A program made the position numbers and the translations under genes. The notes below the pieces were generated by a model, which was not told the origin of the DNA, searched no databases, and saw only the letters and a list, made by a program, of their open reading frames with translations. This document shows, piece by piece, positions 1 to 5,684 of a DNA stretch of 6,083 bases. Source of the DNA: Chitinophaga pinensis (GTDB taxonomy: Bacteria; Bacteroidota; Bacteroidia; Chitinophagales; Chitinophagaceae); contig CALQKL020000139.1 in the NCBI GenBank assembly GCA_943331145.2, positions 1 to 6,083 of the forward strand, given 5' to 3'. The number at the start of each line of letters is the position of its first letter. Position 1 is the first letter of the stretch.

Positions 1-584
1 AATTGGCAAAGTTGCCGGGCATTGGCAAAAAAACCGCTTTACGTTTGGCTTTGCATTTATTAAAACAGCCAGAAAACGAAGTGAGTCATTTTTGCGAGTC
101 TATTGAAAATATGAGGAAAGAAATAAAGTTTTGTAGCCGTTGTTATAATATTTCAGATAAACATGTTTGTAATATTTGCGATAATATTTCCCGTAAACAA
201 GATATTATTTGTGTTGTAGAAAACATTCGAGATGTAATGGCTATAGAAAGCACACAACATTTCAACGGTGTTTTTCATGTATTGGGTGGAATTATTTCTC
301 CGCTTGATGGTGTGGGACCAGAACAATTAAATATTGAACCATTAATTCAACGTGTACAGAACAATCAAATCACCGAAATTGTTTTTGCTTTAAACCCAAA
401 TATTCAGGGTGATACCACTATTTATTATATTGGTAGAAAACTAAAAGAGTATCCAATTAAAATAACAACCATTGCTAGAGGCATTTCATTTGGAGGAGAA
501 TTAGAGTACGCCGATGAAATGACGTTGGCAAAAAGCATCACCAATCGGATTCCTGTAGAGCGTTACATCAATCCTGTTGTATAA
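1..584 (+). CDS. recR: Recombination mediator protein RecR, 5'-truncated by window edge
   Basis: RecR works with RecO (and RecF) to load RecA onto gapped single-stranded DNA during recombinational repair in the cytoplasm. The readable part is 193 residues, against about 200 for the family, so roughly 10 N-terminal residues lie before the window; the TTG at position 3 is an internal Leu codon, not a start. Visible in order: a helix-hairpin-helix motif (LPGIGKKTALRLALHLL) at the very beginning; a four-cysteine zinc finger, CSRC followed by CNIC (first pair encoded at 132-143); a Toprim domain beginning IICVVENIRDVMAIE and continuing through the SPLDGVGP and ALNPNIQGD segments; and the C-terminal RGISFGGELEYADEMTLAKS motif typical of RecR. 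It ends with TAA at 582-584. No functional link to the following methionine genes is expected, and a separate promoter follows it. Identification rests on the whole motif series and is secure. Confidence 0.96.
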   Translation, partial: LAKLPGIGKKTALRLALHLLKQPENEVSHFCESIENMRKEIKFCSRCYNISDKHVCNICDNISRKQDIICVVENIRDVMAIESTQHFNGVFHVLGGIISPLDGVGPEQLNIEPLIQRVQNNQITEIVFALNPNIQGDTTIYYIGRKLKEYPIKITTIARGISFGGELEYADEMTLAKSITNRIPVERYINPVV

Positions 585-599
585 TTTTTTCATTTCTTT

Positions 600-631
600 T
601 TTGATTATACTTCATAACTGCATTATCTTTG
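600..631 (+). promoter_or_regulatory. Bacteroidota-type promoter for the methionine synthase unit
   Basis: TTTG at 600-603 is followed after 20 bases by TATCTTTG at 624-631. This is an exact match to the Bacteroidetes sigma-A consensus (TTTG at -33, about 19-21 bases, TAnnTTTG at -7). Transcription would be expected to begin a few bases after 631, essentially at the first base of the pseudoknot at 637. The promoter lies 16 bases beyond the recR stop. T-rich flanks make chance TTTG boxes fairly common, but the perfect -7 box, correct spacing and placement together are persuasive. Confidence 0.6.
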
Positions 632-636
632 AAGTC

Positions 637-702
637 TTGTAAGGTCAGATTTGTTTATTGTTCAACCCTTACAAATTTGTTTTAAAAATTGAACTAATAA
701 AC
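637..702 (+). promoter_or_regulatory. H-type pseudoknot leader, possible SAM-II-like riboswitch
   Basis: Two interleaved helices are visible. P1 pairs TTGTAAGG (637-644) with CCTTACAA (667-674), 8 perfect pairs. P2 pairs GTTTATTGTTCAA (653-665) with TTGAAC (689-694) plus AATAAAC (696-702), 13 pairs with a single bulged T at 695. Because P2's 5' strand lies in the P1 loop and its 3' strand lies after P1, the fold is an H-type pseudoknot. S-adenosylmethionine-binding SAM-II riboswitches have the same order: P1, a loop starting GAUUU, P2, P1', an A-rich loop, then P2' with GCUAAA. Here GATTT occurs at 648-652 just before P2, an A-rich loop is at 684-688, and ACTAAT is at 693-698. The resemblance is imperfect: L1 has three extra bases, L3 is longer, and the last A of GCUAAA is T. 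The position ahead of methionine synthase fits. The structure is well supported; the ligand is inference. Confidence 0.45.
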
Positions 703-806
703 GACTACTTCTCCTCCTGAATATCTTCAGATTTGAATGACGTTTAATAGCTACCTCAATTTTTACAACAAATATTTCGTTTCAATTGTTATTATAATTG
801 TTCATT

Positions 807-828
807 AGGATTCTTTTATGTGAATCTT
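807..828 (+). promoter_or_regulatory. Small stem-loop close to the metH-N start codon
   Basis: AGGATTC (807-813) can pair with GAATCTT (822-828), giving seven pairs including one G-U, around an 8-base loop. It ends 19 bases before the ATG at 848. It could affect ribosome access or be chance in AT-rich DNA. No T-tract follows, so it is not an intrinsic terminator. The rest of 703-806 contains only a minor hairpin (CTGAA/TTCAG, 717-730) and nothing else I can name. Confidence 0.22.
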
Positions 829-847
829 ATATAAAACATAAAGCATT

Positions 848-1858
848 ATGAATTATAACATCAAAGACCTTTTAAAAGAAAGGATTTTAATTATTGATGG
901 CGCCATGGGTACGATGATTCAGCGTCATAAACTTGAAGAAACTGATTATCGTGGCGAACGTTTTGCAAACTGGCATAAGGATGTAAAAGGAAATAATGAT
1001 TTATTGAGCATTACACAACCCGACATTATTATTGGCATTCACAAACAATATTTGGATGCGGGTGCAGATATTATTGAAACAAATACATTCAGCAGCACAA
1101 CCATTGCGCAAGCAGATTATGATATGCAAGAGCTAGCGTATGAATTAAATGTAGCTTCTGCAAAATGTGCGCGTATTGCTGCAGATGAATACACAGCTCA
1201 AAACCCAGCAAAACCTAGGTTTGTGGCTGGTGCTATTGGTCCTTTAAATAAAACGCTTTCGCTTTCTCCAGATGTAAATAACCCTGGATATCGTGCGGTA
1301 ACTTTTGATGAAGTAGTTATTGCGTATGAAGAACAAATAAAAGGTTTGGTTGATGGAGGTGTTGATGTGTTATTGGTTGAAACCATTTTTGATACGTTAA
1401 ATGCAAAAGCTGCTATTTATGCTATAAAAGATTTCTTTAGAAAAAATAATTTGCCCGAACTACCGATCATGATTAGTGGCACAATCACCGATGCAAGTGG
1501 AAGAACATTAAGTGGACAAACCCTTGAAGCTTTTTATATTTCTGTAGTACATGCAAACCCTTTGAGTATTGGATTGAATTGCGCACTTGGGGCAAGCGAA
1601 ATGCGTCCACATATTGAAGAGTTATCATCAATTGCAAAATGTTTTACATCAGCTTATCCCAATGCAGGATTACCGAATGCATTTGGCGAATATGATGAGC
1701 AACCACACGAAACAGCGCATATCATTGAAGAATGGGCGAAAGAGGGATTTGTAAATATTGTAGGTGGATGTTGTGGTACAACCCCAGATCATATAAGGCA
1801 TATTGCAGAAGAGGTGCGTAAGTTTAAACCGAGGGAATTGCCTGTGGTTGTCGCGTAA
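848..1858 (+). CDS. metH: Methionine synthase, homocysteine-binding subunit (split MetH N-terminal half)
   Basis: This 336-residue protein is the homocysteine S-methyltransferase module of cobalamin-dependent methionine synthase, a zinc-dependent barrel that activates homocysteine as a thiolate for methylation by methylcobalamin. The start region, ILIIDGAMGTMIQRHKLEE, is the canonical opening of MetH. The zinc ligands are all present: Cys245 in IGLNCALGA and Cys308-Cys309 in GGCCGTTPDHI, matching Cys247, Cys310 and Cys311 of E. coli MetH. Other family signatures are ETNTFSSTTIAQADY, VAGAIGPLNKTLSLSP and LLVETIFDTLNAKAA. It ends where E. coli MetH passes into its folate module, and the remaining modules are in the gene at 2912-5614. 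A two-gene MetH is, to my knowledge, common in Bacteroidota, so this is not a broken gene. The ATG at 848 lies in an A-rich context with no Shine-Dalgarno. The last residues (VVVA) and the TAA run directly into repeat DNA, so the original C-terminus may have been slightly altered. A candidate riboswitch lies upstream. Confidence 0.95.
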   Translation: MNYNIKDLLKERILIIDGAMGTMIQRHKLEETDYRGERFANWHKDVKGNNDLLSITQPDIIIGIHKQYLDAGADIIETNTFSSTTIAQADYDMQELAYELNVASAKCARIAADEYTAQNPAKPRFVAGAIGPLNKTLSLSPDVNNPGYRAVTFDEVVIAYEEQIKGLVDGGVDVLLVETIFDTLNAKAAIYAIKDFFRKNNLPELPIMISGTITDASGRTLSGQTLEAFYISVVHANPLSIGLNCALGASEMRPHIEELSSIAKCFTSAYPNAGLPNAFGEYDEQPHETAHIIEEWAKEGFVNIVGGCCGTTPDHIRHIAEEVRKFKPRELPVVVA

Positions 1859-1863
1859 ACGCG
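1852..1863. repeat. CGCG-TAAA-CGCG palindrome containing the metH-N stop codon
   Basis: CGCG (1852-1855) and CGCG (1860-1863) flank TAAA, whose first three bases are the stop codon of metH-N. The motif corresponds to the ACGC-TTTA-GCGT palindrome found inside the 96-bp units on the far side of the nuclease gene, read in the opposite direction, where it likewise precedes GAAGG/GAAACACGAAGG. It is therefore best read as the outer edge of the left repeat arm. Confidence 0.55.
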
Positions 1864-2018
1864 AAGGGGGTTTGAAACACGAAGATTTTTGAAACACGAA
1901 GGCACAAAGACACAAAGACACGAAGGCACGAAGGAATGGGTTTGATTGGAGCGAAGGGGTTTGAAACACGAAGGTTTTTGAAACACGAAGGCACGAAGAC
2001 ACAAAGACACGAAGGAAT
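1861..2018. repeat. Left repeat arm: two direct copies of a 68-77 bp unit built from CACGAAGG octamers
   Basis: Copy 1 spans 1861-1937 and copy 2 spans 1951-2018. Each starts GCGAAGGGG, continues through TTTGAAACACGAAG and TTTTTGAAACACGAAGG, and ends GAAGGAAT. Copy 1 is nine bases longer because of one extra G and one extra octamer. Inside each copy is a perfect 8-base periodicity of the form CACRAAGR: five octamers at 1895-1934 and four at 1984-2015. Bases 1938-1950 are a short spacer. The octamers are the reverse complement of the CCTTCGTG octamers to the right of the nuclease gene, so the two arms are inverted. Reading frames that run through these repeats on either strand are not credible genes. 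Confidence 0.9.
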
Positions 2019-2074
2019 TAATAAATTGGATGGGGTAAAAAACAGAAACTTGTTGTTGTTTTTACTTAAGAAAG

Positions 2075-2096
2075 TAATATTTCGAATATTATTTTT
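2075..2096 (+). other. AT-rich stem-loop plus T-run ahead of the nuclease gene
   Basis: TAATATT (2075-2081) and AATATTA (2085-2091) form a perfect 7-bp inverted repeat around TCG, followed by TTTTT (2092-2096), 17 bases before the nuclease ATG. It could be a weak terminator for read-through from metH-N, an operator, or chance; the stem has no G-C pairs. No convincing promoter for the nuclease gene is seen. The nearest candidate is TAAATTGG at 2022-2029, one mismatch from the Bacteroidetes -7 box. Confidence 0.25.
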
Positions 2097-2113
2097 AAAG
2101 AAAAGCAACAAAA

Positions 2114-2494
2114 ATGATAGAAAATGAGATTGAATATTTAGCAAAAGAGATTGTAAACATTGCCTATAAAATACATTCTTCATTAGGCCCTGGTTTACTA
2201 GAAAGCGTTTATGAAGTGTGTTTTTGTTATGAATTAGAAAAAAGAAATATCGTATTTGTATCTCAAAAAAAAGTACCAATTTATTATGATGGTATAGAAT
2301 TTAGAGAGGGATTACGAGTAGATATTTTAATAGATGATAAAATAATAATTGAGTTAAAAGCCCAAGAAACTTATCATCCCGTTTGGGAAGCTCAATTATT
2401 AAGTTATTTAAAGTTATCAAATATGCACATTGGATTTATAATAAATTTCAATGTGCCATTAATAAAACAAGGAATCAAAAGAATGGTATTATAA
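2114..2494 (+). CDS. GxxExxY family protein, PD-(D/E)XK nuclease-like
   Basis: This complete 126-residue protein has no signal peptide or membrane segment. It carries the family-defining motif GPGLLESVYE (Gly27, Glu30, Tyr33) and a nuclease-like core: Asp70 in LRVDILIDD, then IIIELKA with Glu80 and Lys82, i.e. D-X9-E-X-K. Gln94 and Tyr98 in EAQLLSYLKL resemble the QxxxY motif of RecB-like nucleases. GxxExxY proteins are a widespread small family assigned to the PD-(D/E)XK superfamily; their biological role is, as far as I know, unestablished. All presumed catalytic residues are intact, so it is probably selected as an active protein and not a relic. The ATG at 2114 is preceded by an A-rich stretch and gives the expected family length. 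The gene sits between the two halves of methionine synthase, flanked on both sides by inverted microrepeat arrays, and looks more AT-rich than metH, which suggests that gene and repeats arrived together. Family assignment is strong; nuclease activity is inferred. Confidence 0.9.
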   Translation: MIENEIEYLAKEIVNIAYKIHSSLGPGLLESVYEVCFCYELEKRNIVFVSQKKVPIYYDGIEFREGLRVDILIDDKIIIELKAQETYHPVWEAQLLSYLKLSNMHIGFIINFNVPLIKQGIKRMVL

Positions 2495-2525
2495 TATTTA
2501 AAATCAAAAAATCAACCATGTTTTT

Positions 2526-2893
2526 TCTTCGTGCCTTCGTGTCTTCGTGCCTTCGTGTTTCACCACCTTCGCACTTCAACGCTATAACGTCATCGTATCA
2601 AAACAACAACACACAATCAAAACTTAGCGCCTTCGTGTCTTCGTGCCTTCGTGTTTCAACACCTTCGCACAATAACGCTTTAGCGTCATCGAATCAAAAC
2701 AAAAATATAAAATCAAAACTTTGTGCCTTTGTGTCTTCGTGCCTTCGTGTTCCAAAACATTCGCACAATAACGCTTTAGCGTCATCGTATCAAAACAACA
2801 ACACACAATCAAAACTTAGTGCCTTCGCGTCTTCGTGCCTTCGTGTTTCACCACCTTCGCACTTCAACGCTTTAGCGTTCTCATACCTTAGTG
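2526..2893. repeat. Right repeat arm: tandem array with exact 96-bp period
   Basis: Units start at 2534, 2630, 2726 and 2822, exactly 96 bases apart; the fourth stops matching after 2878. Each unit begins with three octamers (CCTTCGTG, TCTTCGTG, CCTTCGTG), followed by TTTCAMCACCTTCGCAC-like sequence, an ACGC-TTTA-GCGT palindrome (2675-2686, 2771-2782, 2867-2878; decayed at 2579-2590 in unit 1) and an A/C-rich tail. An extra octamer precedes unit 1 (2526-2533), and a diverged octamer, CCTTAGTG, closes the array (2886-2893). Units differ by scattered substitutions in a mosaic pattern. With the array, the 417 bases from 2495 to 2911 are accounted for apart from about 30 AT-rich bases after the nuclease stop and the short leader of the next gene. 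Because 96 is a multiple of three, long open frames appear on both strands without being genes. Confidence 0.93.
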
Positions 2894-2911
2894 GCAAAAA
2901 AAACTCAAATA

Positions 2912-5614
2912 ATGAAAAATAATATCAACCCATACCTCAGATTAAGTGGCCTAGAACCTTTAATCATTCGCCCAGAAACCAACTTTGTAAACGTGGGTGA
3001 GCGTACTAACGTAACCGGTAGTAAAAAGTTTGCGCGTTTAATTCGTGAGGGATTATTTGAAGAGGCACTTTCTGTTGCTCGTCAACAAGTGGAAAGCGGC
3101 GCACAAATTTTAGACATCAATATGGATGATGCCTTACTAGAAGGCGTTTCAGCAATGACTACATTTTTAAATCTGTTACAAGCAGAACCAGACATTGCAA
3201 AGATTCCTATCATGATAGATAGCAGTAAATTTGAAATCATAGAAGCTGGATTGAAATGTGTACAAGGAAAATGTATTGTAAACTCAATATCGATGAAAGA
3301 AGGAGAAGAAAAGTTCATCGAACAAGCGATTGTATGTAAAAATTTTGGCGCATCAGTTATCGTAATGGCGTTTGATGAAGTAGGTCAGGCCGATACCAAA
3401 CAAAGAAAAGTAGAGATTTGTCATCGTGCATATAAAATACTAACCGAACAAGTTGGTTTTGCTCCTGAAGAAATCATTTTTGATCCCAATATTTTTGCAA
3501 TAGCAACAGGAATCGAAGAGCATAATAATTATGCGGTAGATTTTATAGAAGCTACCAGAGAAATAAAAAAATTGATGCCATTAACCAAAGTGAGTGGTGG
3601 CGTGAGTAATGTGTCGTTTTCATTTAGGGGAAATGATCATGTGAGAGAAGCCATTCATAGTGTGTTTCTATTTCATGCCATAAAAGCTGGAATGGATATG
3701 GGTATTGTAAATGCAGGACAGCTGGTGATTTACGATGATATTGAACCAACGTTAAAAGAGCTTTGTGAAAATGTAATTTTAAATAAAAACAACGATGATA
3801 ATGGTGCAACTGAAAAGCTAATTGTGTTTGCAGATACTGTAAAAGCAAAAGGGAAAGTTGTTATAAAAGATGAAAGCTGGAGAAAAGAATCTGTAGAGAA
3901 GAGAATGGAACATGCGCTAATACATGGCATTACAGAATATATAGATGCAGATACAGAAGAAGCAAGAATTAAATATCCAAAGCCATTAGATGTAATTGAA
4001 GGACCATTAATGGACGGAATGAATATTGTAGGTGATTTGTTTGGTGCAGGAAAAATGTTTTTACCACAGGTTGTAAAAAGTGCACGGGTAATGAAGAAAG
4101 CCGTAGCTGTGTTAACACCATTTATCGAACAAGAAAAAGAAGATAGAAGAAACAATAAAGCTGCTGGCGATTTTAATCAAGCAGATGAAAAAGGACCAGC
4201 AAAAATATTATTGGCAACTGTAAAAGGTGATGTGCATGATATTGGAAAAAATATTGTTGGTGTAGTATTGGGATGTAATGGTTATGAAATTATAGATTTG
4301 GGCGTTATGGTTTCGGCAGATAAAATTTTAACTGAAGCACAAAAGCATAATGTTGATATCATTGGTTTGAGTGGATTGATCACGCCGTCATTGGATGAAA
4401 TGGTTCACATTGCTAAAGAAATGACGCGTTTGAAAATAAACAAGCCGTTATTAATCGGAGGTGCCACCACCAGTAGAATGCATACTGCGGTTAAGATTGC
4501 ACCTGAATTTGAACACGGTGTGGTTCATGTGCTTGATGCATCTAGAAGTGTAACCGTTGCAGGAAATTTGCTTAATCAAGATTTAAAAGTTGGTTTTTTA
4601 GGAGATATAAAATCGGAATACGAAAAACTAAAACTAGATTTTGGAAATAAAAAAACAGCAAAAAAATTATTGCCGTTTAATGAAGCACAAAAAAATAGTG
4701 CCGTTATAAATTGGGAAAACTACAATCCCATTCAGCCAACGTTTACAGGTAATAAAGTATTTGATAATTATGATCTTGGAGAAATTGCAACCTACATCGA
4801 TTGGCAACCATTTTTTATTGCATGGGAAATGCACGGAAAATTTCCAGCGATATTAGAAGACGAAATTATTGGCAAAGAAGCATCTAAATTATATCAAGAT
4901 GCACAAGCTTTATTAAAACAAATCATTGAAGAAAAATGGCTTAGAGCAAAAGGGACTGTTGGCTTTTGGGAAGTTGTAAAATCAGCACCTGATAGCGTTA
5001 ACATAACGGGTACAAATATGCGCCTAGAGTTTTTAAGACAACAAATTAAAAAAGCAGAAGGTCAACCCAATTTGTCTTTATCCGATTTTATTCATCCTGA
5101 TAAAAAAGATTACATCGGCGCATTTTCTGTAACCATTCAAGGAATAGAAACACACATCAAGCTATTTGAAGACAATCTAGACGATTATAATAAAATCATT
5201 TTACAAGCGCTAGCAGATAGATTGGCAGAAGCTTTTGCAGAATTAATGCATAAAAAAACAAGAACAGATTTTTGGGGATATGAACAAAATGAAGAACTAT
5301 CTAACGAAGATTTAATACAAGAAAAATATTCAGGCATTCGTCCGGCTCCAGGATATCCAGCTTGCCCTGATCATACCGAAAAATACAAATTGTTTGAGTT
5401 ATTGGGTGGCGAAGAAAATACAGGCATTCATCTTACAGAGTCGTTAGCCATGTATCCTGCATCATCAGTTTGCGGGTGGTATTTTGCACATCCTGAAAGC
5501 AAATATTTTGGCGTTGGAAAAATTGAAAACGATCAAGTAATAGATTATGCAAATAGAAAGGGAATGACTGTTGAAGAAACAACAAAATGGTTGATGCCGA
5601 TATTGGATGCTTAA
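2912..5614 (+). CDS. metH: Methionine synthase, folate/cobalamin/reactivation subunit (split MetH C-terminal half)
   Basis: This 900-residue protein carries the four remaining MetH modules. Residues about 20-290 are the methyl-tetrahydrofolate-binding barrel (FVNVGERTNVTGS, IMIDSSKFEIIE, VSGGVSNVSFSFRGN). About 320-410 is the helical cap (ESVEKRMEHALIHG). About 425-550 is the cobalamin-binding domain with GDVHDIGKN, where His442 is the lower axial cobalt ligand, plus SGLITPSLDEM and GGATTSRMHT. About 590-900 is the AdoMet-binding reactivation domain, with Asp630 in DWQPFF and Arg810/Tyr815 in RPAPGYPACPDHTEK matching Asp946, Arg1134 and Tyr1139 of E. coli. It transfers the methyl group of methyl-tetrahydrofolate to cobalamin and then to homocysteine held by the partner protein at 848-1858. 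I chose ATG 2912 (MKNNINPYLRLSGLEPL). An in-frame GTG at 2891 would add seven residues encoded partly by the repeat. No independent promoter is obvious, so expression may depend on read-through of the repeat cassette. No frameshift or lost key residue was found. Confidence 0.96.
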   Translation: MKNNINPYLRLSGLEPLIIRPETNFVNVGERTNVTGSKKFARLIREGLFEEALSVARQQVESGAQILDINMDDALLEGVSAMTTFLNLLQAEPDIAKIPIMIDSSKFEIIEAGLKCVQGKCIVNSISMKEGEEKFIEQAIVCKNFGASVIVMAFDEVGQADTKQRKVEICHRAYKILTEQVGFAPEEIIFDPNIFAIATGIEEHNNYAVDFIEATREIKKLMPLTKVSGGVSNVSFSFRGNDHVREAIHSVFLFHAIKAGMDMGIVNAGQLVIYDDIEPTLKELCENVILNKNNDDNGATEKLIVFADTVKAKGKVVIKDESWRKESVEKRMEHALIHGITEYIDADTEEARIKYPKPLDVIEGPLMDGMNIVGDLFGAGKMFLPQVVKSARVMKKAVAVLTPFIEQEKEDRRNNKAAGDFNQADEKGPAKILLATVKGDVHDIGKNIVGVVLGCNGYEIIDLGVMVSADKILTEAQKHNVDIIGLSGLITPSLDEMVHIAKEMTRLKINKPLLIGGATTSRMHTAVKIAPEFEHGVVHVLDASRSVTVAGNLLNQDLKVGFLGDIKSEYEKLKLDFGNKKTAKKLLPFNEAQKNSAVINWENYNPIQPTFTGNKVFDNYDLGEIATYIDWQPFFIAWEMHGKFPAILEDEIIGKEASKLYQDAQALLKQIIEEKWLRAKGTVGFWEVVKSAPDSVNITGTNMRLEFLRQQIKKAEGQPNLSLSDFIHPDKKDYIGAFSVTIQGIETHIKLFEDNLDDYNKIILQALADRLAEAFAELMHKKTRTDFWGYEQNEELSNEDLIQEKYSGIRPAPGYPACPDHTEKYKLFELLGGEENTGIHLTESLAMYPASSVCGWYFAHPESKYFGVGKIENDQVIDYANRKGMTVEETTKWLMPILDA

Positions 5615-5684
5615 ATTGGTTTGGTTTTAATCAAGGGTATTGCCTTATCATTATTGTTGGTGGATAACGAACATTTCGCTATGG
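5615..5684. other. Convergent intergenic spacer, no clear terminator
   Basis: Seventy bases separate the ends of metH-C (plus strand) and the acyltransferase-like gene (minus strand). The only structure I find is a weak interrupted stem: TAAT (5628-5631) with ATTA (5650-5653), and AAGG (5633-5636) with CCTT (5643-5646). No T-tract follows it on either strand, so I do not call a terminator. The metF gene that often accompanies metH is not in this window. Confidence 0.4.

Larger units (their letters stand above)
1852..2893. mobile_element. Candidate repeat-bounded cassette carrying the GxxExxY gene
   Basis: The interval between the two MetH genes is explained by left arm (1852-2018), nuclease gene, and right arm (2526-2893), with the arms in opposite orientation and sharing octamers, a GAAACACGAAGG core and a palindrome with a TAAA/TTTA loop. 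Split MetH genes usually lie close together in relatives, as I recall, so about 1 kb here is likely an insertion. There is no recognised transposase, no clear target-site duplication, and the arms are arrays and not simple terminal inverted repeats, so mobility is inference. The alternative is a long-resident intergenic repeat cluster that grew by local duplication. Confidence 0.42.

Noticed and set aside
585..847. SAM-I (S-box) or cobalamin riboswitch ahead of metH
   Set aside because: I could not find the conserved SAM-I core or a B12-box-like sequence; the only strong structure is the pseudoknot at 637-702.
1936..2127. Short plus-strand frame ending inside the nuclease gene
   Set aside because: It is composed of repeat-derived residues (KHEGTKTQRHEG) and a lysine-rich tail, with no supporting context.
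1670..2279. Several minus-strand open frames across the left repeats, and a similar one at 2624-2812
   Set aside because: They are translations of the CTTCGTG octamers (CLCVFVPSC-type), overlap metH-N and the nuclease gene, and have no family resemblance.
2526..2893. CRISPR array
   Set aside because: The 96-bp period consists of similar sequence throughout each unit; there are no unique spacers between short conserved repeats and no cas gene in the window.
2891..2911. GTG start at 2891 for metH-C
   Set aside because: It would add seven residues (MAKKTQI) partly encoded by the closing repeat octamer; ATG 2912 gives the usual MetH-C opening.
1859..2911. metH as a single gene broken by insertion (pseudogene)
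   Set aside because: The first part ends at its natural module boundary and the second starts with its own ATG and a full folate module; nothing is missing between them.
2383..2922. Plus-strand open frame of about 180 codons across the right repeat array, resembling a 32-residue repeat protein
   Set aside because: It is open because the array period is a multiple of three; it begins inside the nuclease gene, runs into the start of metH-C in another frame, and its residues are just translated octamers (FVSSCLRV).
3082..4155. Minus-strand open frames inside metH-C (3082-3318, 3624-3848, 3730-4155)
   Set aside because: They lie wholly within a strongly supported coding region and show no recognisable domains.
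5628..5653. Bidirectional terminator between metH-C and the minus-strand gene
   Set aside because: The stem is short and interrupted, and no T-tract follows it on either strand.
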